This document shows, one piece after another, positions 48,405-61,498 of a DNA stretch of 64,000 nucleotides (position 1 is its first letter; each line of letters begins with the position of its first letter). Source of the DNA: Limnoperna fortunei (taxonomy: Eukaryota > Mollusca > Bivalvia > Mytilida > Modiolidae); the NCBI GenBank assembly GCA_944474755.1, contig OX104115.1, forward strand, positions 65,764,605-65,828,604, given 5' to 3'. The position numbers and the translations under genes were made by a program. The notes below the pieces were generated by a model. It was not told where the DNA came from. It searched no databases and saw only the letters and a program-made list of their open reading frames with translations.

Positions 48405-48625
48405 TTGTTTATTTTGTTGAATGGTGTTTGGTGCCCATTTCATCAATCCTTCGGCTATATTATGGCGTCATGTTTTTATTGGGGAGGAGACTGGAGTATT
48501 CAGAGAAACCCGAGACCTTTGGTAGGAAAACTGGCAATCCTTATCAATTAAGATTTGAGTCGAACATACCCTGCCACATCAGACTATAGTGTTGACATGC
48601 ACGTGATCAAGAGTAGTTGTCGGCC
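48405..48625 (-). mobile_element. SINE copy, reverse orientation
   Basis: Starts on the + strand with tttgtttattttgttgaatg, then ggctatattatggcgtcatg, tttttattgggg, aggaaaactggcaatcctta, tcaattaagattt and gtgatcaagagtagttgtcg, which is the SINE family read backwards almost to its head. Confidence 0.75.
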
Positions 48626-48629
48626 ACAG

Positions 48630-51600
48630 ATTCCCTTTATGTATACAGTTATTCGTTCAATGGCCCATTGCGTTGAATATAAGCGGGGAGAATATTTCCA
48701 AAAGTCACACGCACAAACACTTTTTTGCAACCTCAAAGTGATGATGCTAAATGGAATGTATATAAAGGAAAAAATAGTATCTAGTGTCACTTAACATCTT
48801 AGTATTGTGCGTATATTTAAAGAAGCGGAAATCTTAAAAACTACATTTGGTACATTTTCGCCCATCATTTAAATGTGCATGTGAACTGTAGGACAACTGT
48901 GGTGTTGTCAATACCAATAAGCACGAATCACTTCAGCTTGAGGCGGCTAGAATAATAACAGGATGAGCATGGTTTACGAAATATAAACTTATTTATTGAT
49001 AAATTGGTTTGGAAAAGTTAGAAGTCATGCGAAAACGAAGAAAATTACAGATGTACTGAACAGTCTACCATCATCGGAATCGACTGGTAGTTGATGTCCA
49101 GGTACTACGGGTATCTACGTCAGAGACATATAATTAAATGTCTCTGTCTACGTCAGACGCGCGTCTAATCAATACAAAGCCACTTCAGAAGTTTTAACCA
49201 TCTAATTCGTTCACTTTTCAATTGGTACTATTTATGCTTATCTCCTATCCCATCTAATTTTTTACGGAAATGAGGCTGTGTTCATTGAAGGACTACTGAC
49301 GAAGAAAGAAAATACACTAGTCCAGACTTCTAAGTTCTTCTTATATCATGATTGTCACTAAACAAAGCTAAAATCGTAGACTATTGGCATTGTATTAATT
49401 ACTCTAGCTAGCTTCAAATTAAAGACACAACCAATACACATAGGTTAATTGGTCTTACTGAATATTTATTAAACACTGAGGTTTTGGGTATAATTCTTAC
49501 AGTTTCAGGGTGAACTCGACTCCTATGTTCATGGACAAGAATTGCCAGCTTGCCTCCGCTGCCACGAGTACAGCTAAAATTAGCTGAAAGTGACTTTCAA
49601 ATCGTATTAAAACACGTGTGCTTATTCGGTCACAGGAGCACCTAAATAATCAGTGCACCTATGGTTTTAATTGGGTCTGTGTTACATATATTCTGTATTA
49701 GTAACTTTTTTTTCCTTTTTGTTAAATGTTTTGATTGTTATTGTTTTATTTATGTTCGTGTTGTTGTTCGGTCGGGTTTTTTTAATGTTTTAGGTGGTCA
49801 TTTAAAAGTTCTTTAAGGCATCTGTTATTTTTAATACATTACATTCATATATGAATTAAAATTTTACTATAAGTCCGGTGTTGATACTAGATCTCTGTGC
49901 GAACGGGAATGAATCTAATCCGATACGGTTCTACAATTATATTATTGTATACGACATCGTAGCGCCGCCTGGGTTTTAAAGACGAGCGGGAAAGTAATGA
50001 AAACATTCCCATTTTAAAATTAGTTGGCAGGTGTTAGCGGACAGGTGTACATTTTTCTGTAGTTTTATTTGTTAGATGTGAGAAGACGGATCTGAGAACT
50101 TCATGCAAATTCTATGTAAGAAGGATGTTTGTTTTGATTTTTTAAAATTAGGCTCATTTTTAAACCATACAGTGCTCTAGTCTAGTCGGAGTAGGGAGGT
50201 CAGTCAAAAAATGAACATCATGGAATATTTGTCTTGTTTTGATAACTTTAAAGACCTTAAAAAATGAGGAATTTAGCTGAAAAAATTTTGGAAATCGGTT
50301 GAGCGGTTCAAAAGTTATGACCATTTTAAGGGGCTGAAAAATGGCCATTTTCCGATTTTTGCCATAAGTACCAAATTTTGCCAATATTTGAAGTCAAATT
50401 TTGTTGTTGCTTTACCAAGTAAATATGGTTTTTTTATTTCTTTATGTAGTACTCTACTTGTGCTTTCACATGAATGATAATTTTAGGCATGCAGTTTATT
50501 TTGGGAAAAAATTATGAAGCGTCCAAAACTACCAAAAATGACTTTGGACTTAGTCTTTTTTATTTGTGTGTCAGCCACCCCCATGTCTGGACTAGCATGT
50601 TCTAGTACACAAATCTATGTAATGGTTTAACTAGAAAGACTGAATATTTGCGTACTTGTTTAAAGAAGTCCATTTTATAGGAAATATTATTTATAATTGA
50701 ATTAAATTTAATATTTTATAAAATATTTTATATTAATTTTCATTATTTAATCCTTCAAATTAATAGCGGCATTTTTTTGAAAAAAATTCACATTTTTCAT
50801 CATAAAATTAACCAAAAAAATTCTAAAATTTTTTTAATGACAGATTTTTAATGACAAACTAGTTCTTAAACAATTCAACTTAAAATTTTGTGAATAAAAA
50901 ATTTTTGTACGGAAATATTTAAATTTATTTATATATACATATTTAATAAATAAAGGGGCACCAATAGGGAAAAAGGTGACAGGTAAGGCTATATCTCATA
51001 CCATGCTTATGAAACTGTTGTTTAATTGGTAAGTATTAATTGTGTGCATGCACAAATATCTCTTCTTTTCTCAGTCTGTCAAATTATTTATAAGAAATTA
51101 ATGCAAAATGGGTTTTTTTCAGTAGTTTTTCAAAACTCGTGAAAAATCCTGAAAATTCCATTATTTTACTTGTATACAAATAATTAAAGGTGGTATGAAC
51201 AAGCGTATGGTATCATTTTTATCACAGAGCTGTAGACTATCAAAGATACATGAAATACTTTCTTAATCATTATTTTGGAAGTAACTGGACTCCCAGTTAT
51301 CAGCCCTCCCCCAATTATTTACAGTATTAAAAAACTCAATTATTGACCTTTTATCCTTCAGAATAATCTGTCGCAGAAAAACACATCAGTTCAAATAAAA
51401 AAATGATATTATTTTGAATCAAATACACAATGTTTACCCCCAATATTTCAAATAACTGCTAAAATACCTTTAAAAATGTATTTTGACCCTAGTTTTTAAA
51501 TTTTCAAAAAAAATGTGAAAAATTCAGCAATTTAGAAAGTTTAGTAATATATACTGATAAAAAGTACAAGTGTATGGTGTCATTTTGAAGACCAAAATAT

Positions 51601-54140
51601 ACCCAATAAAGAAAATGTAGAATATTTATGTAATTATGACAATAAAAATAGCTGTATTACAGTATATCAACCCTCTACCAAGCAATTTCGATTTTTTAGA
51701 AGTCTAATTGCCTCCCTTTAGTCGTCAAAATGACGTACTGACCAAAAATGGACAATTGTAGTAAAAGTCTCTGCTCAGATTGCTGCTATGAAGAACATGT
51801 AAAGGCTTCAACAGTTAATGTAGATGAAGTTAGTTGCAAGAAATATGTATATTTACTGAAACTATATCAATCTTACACCTCACGCTTTCAGTGAAGTCGT
51901 TGCCATCAAATTTTCGCAAGTATGGAGCTTTCATACACTTGGGTTTTTTTTTTTTTTTTTTTTTGGTTTTTTTTAAATAACAGGTTATCACAAAGTACAT
52001 GAAATGTACCAGTAAATATATGACACAAGCAAATTTGAAGTGCCATAGTCTACTAACTGTAGATTATTTTAAGCAAGAGTAAACAATATAATAAGTTATT
52101 ATTAAAATTATTAACAGAAAAAAATGGCAATAGTTATTGTAATAAATAAAAACTACATGAATACTAAGTTACAGGTAGTTACATAAAACTAATACAATTA
52201 AAGATTAAATGATATTATTCATTTAAAATGTATGTTCCCAGAAGTTCTATTAAAATCTTCATTTTAAACATATTAATAATATTTATTAATGTATTTATTA
52301 TGTTGAAACATAATTGATATTGGTATTAATTCATATTTTTGGACAACATCTACAAAGAATTGTTTGTTTACATTCAATAAAAGTATTAATTCTGTTTAAT
52401 TGTATATTAATATAATTTAAAGTATTGGGCAATTCTACTTTTGTACATCCACCCAATAAATCTTTAAAAAGATAACCAACATGGAAATATTTATTTTCAT
52501 TTCAAACTAAATATAGTATTTTGTATTCTATCGAATATGCAATGTTACCATGTAAATTAAGAAAACACACGAGAACGACGAAAGGACTCTAGTAAGGTGA
52601 ATCGATAGGACATAAGTTATTCCGAATGAATCAAATTGCGTCATACAAATTTCTGATTGGTTCAACTTGTTGTCCTGTTGGGAGAATTTACCTACTTAAT
52701 ATTCATGACTGTTATTTTTAATCTTTTCTCAAAATAATAAATAAATCATGTAAGAACATACATATCTCTACTAAAAAGGATGCAAATTATACATATATTA
52801 TTTGTGTATACAACGTTCAGGTATTTGTATAGATATTTTCTACTTTAGGGGTCAACGTAGCTTGACCCTGCGGTAACACGATTCTGTTTAAGATACTTTT
52901 TAGAGGTTAATCTGCTACTTACCGTTTGTGATTGGCCTCCATGGCCGAGGTCCATCGTTGTTAGTCAATTTGTTCGTCAGTCCATGAAGGAAAACTTCAA
53001 TAACACTAAATTTTGCCAGTCAAACGTTTTTTCAGCGTCTTGGTATCAACTGCGCATCCGGGTGAGCACAGTTCAACGTCCGATAACTCTACCCGCCACA
53101 ACCAGACGATCAATTTCGAAAATATGGTCCATACGTTCAGTGATTTCCGCGAGTTAGCTTAGTTAATCCATTGAAACTATGCAGACATATCTCTAGCTGA
53201 AGGTTACAGTTATTAATATCCGTTTGTGCTGCTATTGCGCTAAAGCGAAAATGACGATTTTGATCACTGTTTTGTAAATTTAATATTTTTTCACTTCGAT
53301 TTCGATTTTCTTTTTAACCAGCACATTCAAAATTAAAAAATTCAAGAAATAATGCAAATTTTAAGCCATCGATGGACAAAATCGGCCGTATAATAGCTAG
53401 CGGATTTAATTTTGAAAACGGGTCATTCATTGACACACAAATCATCATGGCGGCCGATTTTCTGGCAACGACTCCACTTCGGACGTTCGGCAAATATGCT
53501 TCAACATGAATTTATTTAAAAAATATCACATATTCTGAATTTTTAAAAGCTCTACTTTCATCAGATATATTTTTTATAACAAAACTCCGATTTTTTGTTG
53601 GTTTTCTGCTGAAATGAAAAAGTGCTAAAACAACCATTTTCTCGTTTGTCAGAATATAAATAACGTTATCGAGGCCAACCTTCGACCACCCTAGTCGGAG
53701 AATCCTCTGCCGTCCAACGCTTTTTTTTCGTGGGACGTCAGAGAGCTCTCCATAAGCAAAACAGCGGATTTTGCGAAACCGACCGGTCTGGGTCGACACA
53801 TTTCATCGTGTCAAATTTAATAAAACATTTTCATCCAGTTATTATATTTAATTGATTTGTTAGTTAACTTGTTCTTATCCTGAATACAGCTGAAATATTA
53901 CCTGCTGGATGTAAAGGCTAAAGCAGACTTCCAATCAATAAGATTTACTGGTCATGGAGTAGTTCTTGCCACGCGATCTTTTAACAGTTTTAAAAAAAAA
54001 GTCATTTTAAAAGTGAAAAACACAACTTGATTTGGATAGAAAATAGTGAAGTCTATTAAATGAAGCCTTTGCCATCAGTTTTAATGGTAAAATAATAACA
54101 GAGTCATCAAAATGCTGATAATTGCTTCTGTCAGGTAGCT
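48630..54140. other. long stretch without a recognisable gene
   Basis: Very AT-rich from about 50400 to 52600, with a T-run at 51946-51964. A small hairpin lies at 49113-49153 (agagacat and atgtctct around aattaa, both next to tacgtc). A diverged SINE piece is likely near 49530-49600. From about 52860 to 53860 the sequence is richer in CpG and includes atggcggcc, which could be a promoter. An open frame there (53512-53799, - strand) has no recognisable domain. Confidence 0.4.
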
Positions 54141-54141
54141 G

Positions 54142-55013
54142 GTCAAATCGCCCCACAGTAAAATCGCTCCCGTCAAAAACGCCCCCACTTTTTGAAAAAT
54201 CGACCCCTGTAAAAATGCCCCACCTAAAGCAAAATCGCCCCCGTCAAAAATGCCCCCACTTTTTGCAAATTCGCCCCACTTAACACAATCGCCCCCAACA
54301 AAACGGCCCTATCTTCACCAATTTCGCCCCACTTTTAAAAATTACTATAGTATAAAGTTGTTCAAATATTTTCTACTTTCATGAGTTATATTGTCGCTGA
54401 TTAAAATGTAGAAATGTTTTTATTAATAATGATCGATTATGTCGTTATTTTGCTTTAATAATTATACAATTATGATAATTACCTTAATGAACTATATTAG
54501 TAATGATTCTTAATTACGATTAAATAATCAAAGATTTGTTAATCTTAATAAACACATAAAAAAAGAATAAACAAATAAACAAGAAGTCTACAGTCAGCCT
54601 GCAAGCACTAACAACGATGTTGAGCCCTGGCATCGCCGAAGATTAAACCACAGTTGTGGTCACAAAGCCTTTTAAAACATGTCATATTAGAATTATGTGT
54701 TTACCTCTTGTTTAATAGTGCAAATTAAAAAACAATAGTGCATATTGTGTTGTTTGTACACATTGTTATCGTGTTATCTGCTATAATAAAAAAGTTGAAA
54801 TTGTTGTTGTCGTGTCTTCGTCTTTTCAAATAAGAAGAACGATTAAAAACATAAAAAACAAAGAAGACACAGAAACAGTACAAATTTATCATTTATCTAA
54901 CTGAGATCATAACATTTAATCACAGAAAAATGAAATTATGACCTAATAAGCGTTTTTGTAAGTGGGGGCGATTTTGCAAAAAGTGGGAGCATTTTTAACT
55001 GGGGCGATTTGAC
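54142..55013. mobile_element. 872-bp inverted-repeat element with iterated CGCCCC subterminal motifs
   Basis: The left end gtcaaatcgccccacagtaa pairs with the right end aactggggcgatttgac. Both ends consist of short repeats alternating aaaatcgcccccgtcaaaaa and tgcccccactttttgcaaa, on opposite strands. The left block has about six such units and the right block three. No target duplication is clear and no transposase is present. Confidence 0.8.
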
Positions 55014-57122
55014 TTGTATTCTGTCATTCAAATGTCGAGAACTACTCTCGCACCAGTGTGTTGTGGGTCAGTCATGACTCATTGTGTAAAATTTGGCATT
55101 CTCTTCTTAGGAATAATATAACCAACAATCATGTTTTTGCTAAAAAAATTCTTTTATAAGTTTTCTCAGTTATGAATTACCATATAACAGGTAATTTTTG
55201 AGGTTTGAAATTTGTGTGGATTGGGATTGAAATTCTGATATTTTATTTTTTCTGATTTTAATTTTTGCGTAATAATAATGGGGAAACCCATCTATAGAAA
55301 TTATCATGAGGTCATTGATAACCATTTATTTTTATTCCTTAAATTTCAGCTTACTATTATATATTTTATATATTATCAAAGCCAATGATTAAAATAAAAT
55401 ATGTTGAGTTTCAACCCCATTTTAAAGTGTTTGTTTATCAAACAGTAACGATTTTTCTTTAAAGGCCGTTGTAGTTTACTTTTTTTCTGATTTCTCGCTG
55501 TTGGTAAGTAGACGTGTCCATTTGTCAAACTAAAACGTTTCAAAAATGAGTTAAATACGCAGGATCTATGCAATTTTTATTGGTTTTACATATTTACTCA
55601 AAAGTTGGAAGTCTGTATAAATCAGTACTACCAAATATATATAAGTATTTTCTGTGAACGAACAATCAACAACTTCGATTATAACAATGCCAGACTTTCA
55701 GACTGACGAAACACGATTTTTTACCAGTCCAAGCGTTATTATATTGGTTTTGTCCGTCGGACCGACGCATTTCGTGAAGACTGTCTTAAATATTTTTTTA
55801 AAGACCTGGATTGGAGTATAGAAGTTCAAGAGCTTTACATTGCATATCGGACTTGTGCATGATAGCAGAGACAGAGTCCGATGGACCAGTTAAAAAAGAG
55901 ATATGATTTTATTCAGTTATGTTTGTCATTGCTTTTCTGTATTTGTTGGGGATCTGTAATATGCTTGATACAGACAAAGTAAATCAGTTTAGAAACAAGT
56001 GCATCAAAGACCTGTTTTATCTACGTTTTTTCTGCGTTTGGCAGTGATAAGAATTAATTATTGTTGATGATAACGTGTTGGAAACATCGATGAAAACATG
56101 ACCCAGTCATTGGGGACAAAAATTTGAACTCAAAGTCTGTCAAATAATGTGGTCCCAAATGGTGACAAACCAAGTCAATACCCAAAATATTGAAAGATAA
56201 ACAATATGACCAAAATAAACTGAAGTGAATGTTTTAATGAAATGCTGCTGACAAAATTGAGTCCGACAAGCTCATTGATGTATGAAGGCTTTCAGTAAAA
56301 AATACGGTTGAATTGATGATAGTTTTTATCATTTTATATGCCACTATAATACAAATGTTATATATTGAATTTCTTTACAATTTCTTGATTATTTTTTTAC
56401 TTGAGATATTTTAGATTTAAAATTTAAAACAAATAATCCATTTATTACCCCTAGGCCTGTTTCAATTATTGAATCAATATGTTATGAAGCAATGGGCTTA
56501 AACTTATATAGCATTTTACCAAATGGTCATTTAATGAAACAAGTCAATTATTGATAATTTGATATATTTTTATTTGAATCAAAATGTCTTTATCACATAC
56601 TGTGATCTGGCATGATCTGTATCCACTAAATGACATAATTAAAACAAGAATCGAATAGCCGGACCACTGGAAATTTTATCAGGGCTAGTGAAATTATGTG
56701 GTCACAAGTCCTGGACCACTAAAGTGCAGCAATATTTTTTAACACCTGTATTTCTTGAGTCATAAGATTGCTAGTGTGAACTTTTTTTTCAACAATCCAG
56801 ACTTTTTAATGTACTATCCCACTTGTGACCAGAACAATAAAAGGACTTTTCCTGTGCTGAGAAATAACTTTCCATGCTGACAGGGTGGGAATCCTAGAAC
56901 ACGGTGTGATGGAAAGGATTGTTAAGTTGAACTTAAATTAGATTGATTGAAGGCATGATTTCTGTGAGGACAAATACTAGTATCAGCACATGTTCTGCAA
57001 AATCTATGATGGCTGATTGTGAAATCCCACATCAGGACCATCCATTTTTTTATGAGGACTTGATTACGGTCCCAGTGTACATGTATGTATTAATAATGTA
57101 TATTTTGATATTTCATTTTCAG
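55014..57122. other. upstream region of the kinesin gene
   Basis: No coding exon recognised. The promoter and 5' untranslated exon of the kinesin gene should lie here or further upstream, since the ATG exon follows a splice acceptor. Confidence 0.4.
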
Positions 57123-57129
57123 AACCAGC

Positions 57130-57361
57130 ATGGCAGAAGACAAAGTAATTCCAGTCCGTGTAGCTATCAGATGCAGGCCACTGATAACAAAGGAATTAAA
57201 TGAAGGATGTCAAAAATGTGTTCGTTTCGTCAATAATGAGCCACAGATACTTTTGGGATCAAACAGGTCTTTCACCTATGACTATGTCTTTAGTCCAGAC
57301 CATAATCAGGGTGAAGTTTACGATGCTGCAGTGAAGCACCTGGTCAAGCACATCTTCAAAG
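57130..57361 (+). CDS. KIF4-like chromosome-associated kinesin, first coding exon
   Basis: The exon follows cattttcag (acceptor ends at 57122) and begins seven bases before ATG 57130. It encodes MAEDKVIPVRVAIRCRPLIT, KELNEGCQKCVRFVNNEPQI, then SFTYDYVFSPDHNQGEVYDA and VKHLVKHIFKG: beta-1 (VRVAIRCRPL) and the FTYDYVF motif of a kinesin motor. KIF4 proteins are plus-end motors that bind chromosome arms and the spindle midzone, and work in chromosome condensation and cytokinesis. The pattern VRVAxRCRPLxxKExxEGC, with [17 protein letters not shown] in the next exon, fits KIF4 better than the related KIF7/KIF27 or KIF21. It ends in phase 1. Only the first 169 codons of the gene lie in this window. 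Confidence 0.93.
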
Positions 57362-57630
57362 GTATCATATTCTGTAATTTCAGTCTTTCTGAATGTCTTT
57401 AAATATTATTAGGAAAACTGGTAGTGAGTACACATTTTTTTTCACGATAGAAGGAAGTTTGACCATACTAGACACTTTCAGAATTGAAATGAAAAGTATG
57501 CATAACATTTATTTCCAACATATGTTACTTGTAATACCTCAATATGCTGTCAATATTTACATCAGCTGGAAATTTTTAACAAAACTATAATTATAAATCC
57601 TTTTTCTGTTCAATGTTTTCCATTTTTGTC

Positions 57631-60600
57631 TCGCCTGCATCGAAAGTCGCTGGAGGCGAGACATACAGAGGGAACAACGTGTTTTTTATAAAAAACACTA
57701 ACCCACCATGGAAGTTAATCCTTTCCTCTATCACCCACCATGGTATATCCACGCCTACTATCGTGGTTAAGAATCTTCTCAGGTAATCTTACCACGGTGG
57801 ATGCATATGAGGGAGTTCAGTCTACCATGGCATGTCGCCACAGGGGTCCGTCCACGATATCTCCGCGGTGGTACATGTCAGACAACATAAACGTTGTCAT
57901 TTAATTGATTGCGGATTTAAACATCGTTGCCCGAATGAAAAGAGAACATTTTTAAACATTGCTTAAGAATAATTTGCACATGCATTTTATTTGTTGCTCT
58001 TCAATAATGATTAAATGTGCCGGTAGACTTGAAGATCGAATATTTGTTCAACCGGATGCATGTGTTATGCATTAAATATACCCTGAACAAGTTCGGTAAA
58101 TTATCCGGATATGAATTGTCACATTACGTTTTTTTAGTGTATTACAACGTACAGCGAATTGTCCTGAAGTTGTACGCGAACTCTCTTCAATCAATTATAA
58201 ATCCTTTTCGACAGAAAACAGACAGTTGAGCAGCGATCTTTTTCTTTATTTGGTATTTAAAGCCAGAGTTGTTTTAACAAACGCGGACAAAAGTTTACAT
58301 CACGTAACGTTATATAAAATTCGTTAACAGAATGGGATACAACAAATAAATTACTAAAATGAAGCCAACATGCAGCAAGAATAATAAATATGTGAAAAGT
58401 TTATAAACGAGAATCGCCACATACAATATAGTTTAACTACAATATGGTACAGGCGCCTGTTTCAAAAGGTTGAATGAAGTCTTACGTACGCACAATTCTA
58501 AATACACATTTACCTTGGACAATGGCGTTTTAAACTATAACAATTAATATAACAGGTTTATATAAAAAAGTAGTGATGTGCTTCTGAGCTAGATATACCC
58601 TACGCAAAACTGACAATTTTTCAAATGGAATCAGACGTGTTATTTGTATAAAGTTCCCGTTAAAATTAACTCGCAGTTCGGTGTTTTTGCACCACATAGA
58701 ATTTATTGGGATGAATGTTCTCCAGTTCAGAACCCTTTAAGACTTGCCTTAGTTCTCTATATACAAATACTAATTCTTAAAATATTTTGTTGTATTGTGG
58801 TACATTGATTAAACAATAACATATGCATAGTTACTTACGTTTGTTATAACATTAACAAAACAAATCGGAATAAAATTATTTTGAAGACGAAAGAACTGAT
58901 TTGTCCACACTCATATAAATATAAAATAATTGCCAGAATTTACTCAACAGCATGTTTGTTTGTTTTGTTTTGTTCTTTTTTCTTTGTTGGTTTTTTTTTT
59001 TTTTGCGCGCCGATACGAACGTCTGTTTGCGGACATAGGGTCTCGTCGTAATAAAAAAGAAATTATAAGGATGCTACTAAAGTCTTTTCTACAACAAAAG
59101 TTGATGATGTGTCAGGCTTTTAACACTGAAACGACTATTAAGGTTGATTCTATATCACGATTGTATTTTTTTAACACGCGTGGTTTAACGCCGAATACGA
59201 ATCGAGTATAAAATCATTCGTGGAACGATATATTTTGCGACATTACTATTAAGTGATAATTTCGGAAATTTGAAAAATCAAAATGTAGCATTTTAAGCCG
59301 TATTGATTTTAAAGTTTTTAAAACGAATTTCTTTACAAGTCTCGCATTTATTGTGTATTTCTTTACAAGTCTCGTATTTATTGTGAAATGTGCTATTTTA
59401 CCGTTAAAAATGTGAAGCCGCGTGTTCACCTGTTAATTATAAAATTATATAATACACAAGTTTATTGAAATGTTTGAGAGCACGTGCTTGATTAAATGAT
59501 GACAATACTTAGATAATCTATCGAATTAAGGTGTGACACAATTTACACCCGGTAAAAGTTCAAACGGTTGGAACATTAATCAGAGGCGCTGACAGGGAAA
59601 TTTTGACGATAGAATAGCAAAGATTTTGACAATTTTAAGGGCAAAATACGGTGTTCTAACCTTTTAGAACACATTAAGGGAATAATTGTCAATCTAAATC
59701 AGTGACAATAAACTTTGAGGTATTCTCGTATAATGAATAGATTAGCAAGAACGCAGATTAATTTTGTTGTCAAACAAACGTATTAAAACGGCATATTTTA
59801 ACACAAATCTCTAAATTAAATCTAAACATTTTAATTTTTTCTCTGTGTAAGCATGAAAGGAAATTGAAACACGGTGGGTCACGATATGTAGTGGACATAA
59901 CACGATGTACCGCAGAATACCACCGTGGCGTATGGTGGTGAATTTCTAAATGAAAAAACACGACCACAGTATATAGTGGGCAATATAAAAAACACGTCAC
60001 GTCTGTATGTATGGGAAATGGCGGCGGTGGCGTAAACACTTGACATTTTGCTTCATATATTTGTAAGCCCAAGCCCTAGGTCCATCAAATTTGGTACAGA
60101 GGTAGCTTATGATGAGTACTTGCCAGTCACTTGTCACCTGACCTTGACCTCAATTTCACGGTCCAGCGCCTACGTTAAAGTTTTTGGGTTACGGCAGTTC
60201 CTCCATAACTACGCATGGTAGGATGACAATATTTAATGTATAGGTTGCTGATGACTAGTACATGACTGTCTGGTAGGTGTCACCTGACCTTGACCTCAAT
60301 TTTACGGTCCAGCGACTACGTTAAAGTTTTTGGGTTATGACAGTTCCTCTGTAACCACGCATGGAATGATGACAATGTTTGGTATATAGGTTGCTGATGA
60401 CTAGTACATGACTGTCTGGTAGGTGTCACCTGACCTTGACCTCAATTTCACGGTCCAGTGACTATGTTAAAGTTTTTGAGTTACGGCAGTTCCTCTGTAA
60501 CCCCGCATGGTAGGATGACAATATTTGGTATATAGGTTGCTGATGAGTAGTACATGACTGTCTGGTAGCTGTCACCTGACCTTGACCTCAATTTCACGGT

Positions 60601-60930
60601 CCAGCGACTACGTTAAAGTTTTTGAGTTACAACAGTTCCTCTGTAACCACGCATGGTAGGATGACAATATTTGGTATATAGGTTGCTGATGACTAGTACA
60701 TGACTGTCTGGTAGGTGTCACCTGACCTTGACCTCAATTTCACAGTCCAGTGACTACGTTAAAGTTTTTGGGTTACGATAGTTTGTCTGTAACTATGCAT
60801 AGTATGGTGACAATATTTCGTATACAGGCCGCTGCTGATATTTAATGCTATTTACCTAATGCTTATGACGAAATTTATTTTCGTTACTGATGCGGAATGC
60901 AGGCAAGACGTTTTTCTGTGTCCACACTTG
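57631..60930. mobile_element. nested repeat block filling kinesin intron 1
   Basis: The left end has gtctcgcctgcat, which also forms a small hairpin with aggcgagac. The right end has atgcaggcaagac, its inverted partner. Inside, acgtgttttttata (57680-57693) pairs with tataaaaaacacgt (59984-59997), bounding an inner element with scattered ccaccatgg-like motifs near both ends. The right part is the 146-bp array and its terminal block. The interior of the inner element has no recognisable gene. A 31-bp tandem duplication (ttctttacaagtctcg) lies at 59330-59385. Confidence 0.6.
60110..60790 (+). repeat. 146-bp tandem array (five copies)
   Basis: Same unit as 5490-6110. The motif tgaccttgacctcaa starts at 60139, 60285, 60431, 60577 and 60723, a constant 146 bp. 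Units are highly similar. The terminal block gctgctgatatttaatgcta to gtgtccacacttgt follows at 60830-60930, as at the NIPA locus. Confidence 0.93.
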
Positions 60931-61029
60931 TTTATTTTTTATTTTTGTCCTTGCTTACATGTGCTCTACTTTATCTGAATGACAAGGCTTGCAAATATCC
61001 CTGCAAAGGTAATGGTAGGACATTTCAGC

Positions 61030-61128
61030 AGCTGCTATGGCTTCTTTCCCAAATAAAAACTGGATATTAGTCCAGAATATAGCAAAAAATGTTTGTAAAC
61101 CTCATTGAAACAAACAAATTTAAGACAA
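61030..61128 (+). mobile_element. SINE tail fragment
   Basis: ccaaataaaaactggatatt, agaatatagcaaaaaatg and ttgaaacaaacaaat resemble the 3' end of the SINE family. It is diverged and lies just upstream of kinesin exon 2. Confidence 0.45.
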
Positions 61129-61313
61129 GATTTTACAGAAATTTTGGTGAAAGAAGGGGTTTTCACAGGGCACTTAAAACCTGAATAAAAACTGGGTGTC
61201 AGGGTATAACTTAACCTTGTTGACAACTGAAAAACTAAAATTGTTAATGTCAGCATCTGTTTTATGAAGCTTTTTACGTGGATTCTGTATGTTTTATATT
61301 TAATTTTTTTAAG

Positions 61314-61498
61314 GATACAATGCCACAGTTCTTGCATATGGCCAGACAGGAAGTGGAAAGACCCACACCATGGGAGGTTGCTATGATACAAACTCTGACA
61401 CAGATAAGGGTGTTATTCCACGTGTAGTGCAGGAACTGTTTAATGGAATGGATGAAAAACCCGAATATTCATTTCTCATTAAAGTATCATACTTAGAG
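61314..61498 (+). CDS. KIF4-like kinesin, exon 2 (P-loop)
   Basis: A 185-bp exon between an acceptor (ttttttaag) and a donor (gtaagatt). It reads [20 protein letters not shown], then GG, then a variable loop, then [17 protein letters not shown] and [19 protein letters not shown] is the nucleotide-binding P-loop of the motor. The frame joins exon 1 through the split glycine codon and ends in phase 0. The preceding intron is 3.95 kb and is mostly transposon. Confidence 0.97.

Noticed and set aside
53512..53799. A 95-codon basic frame on the - strand
   Set aside because: No known domain and it opens with a basic stretch of no clear family. Kept only as a low-interest finding with the CpG-richer block, not as a gene.
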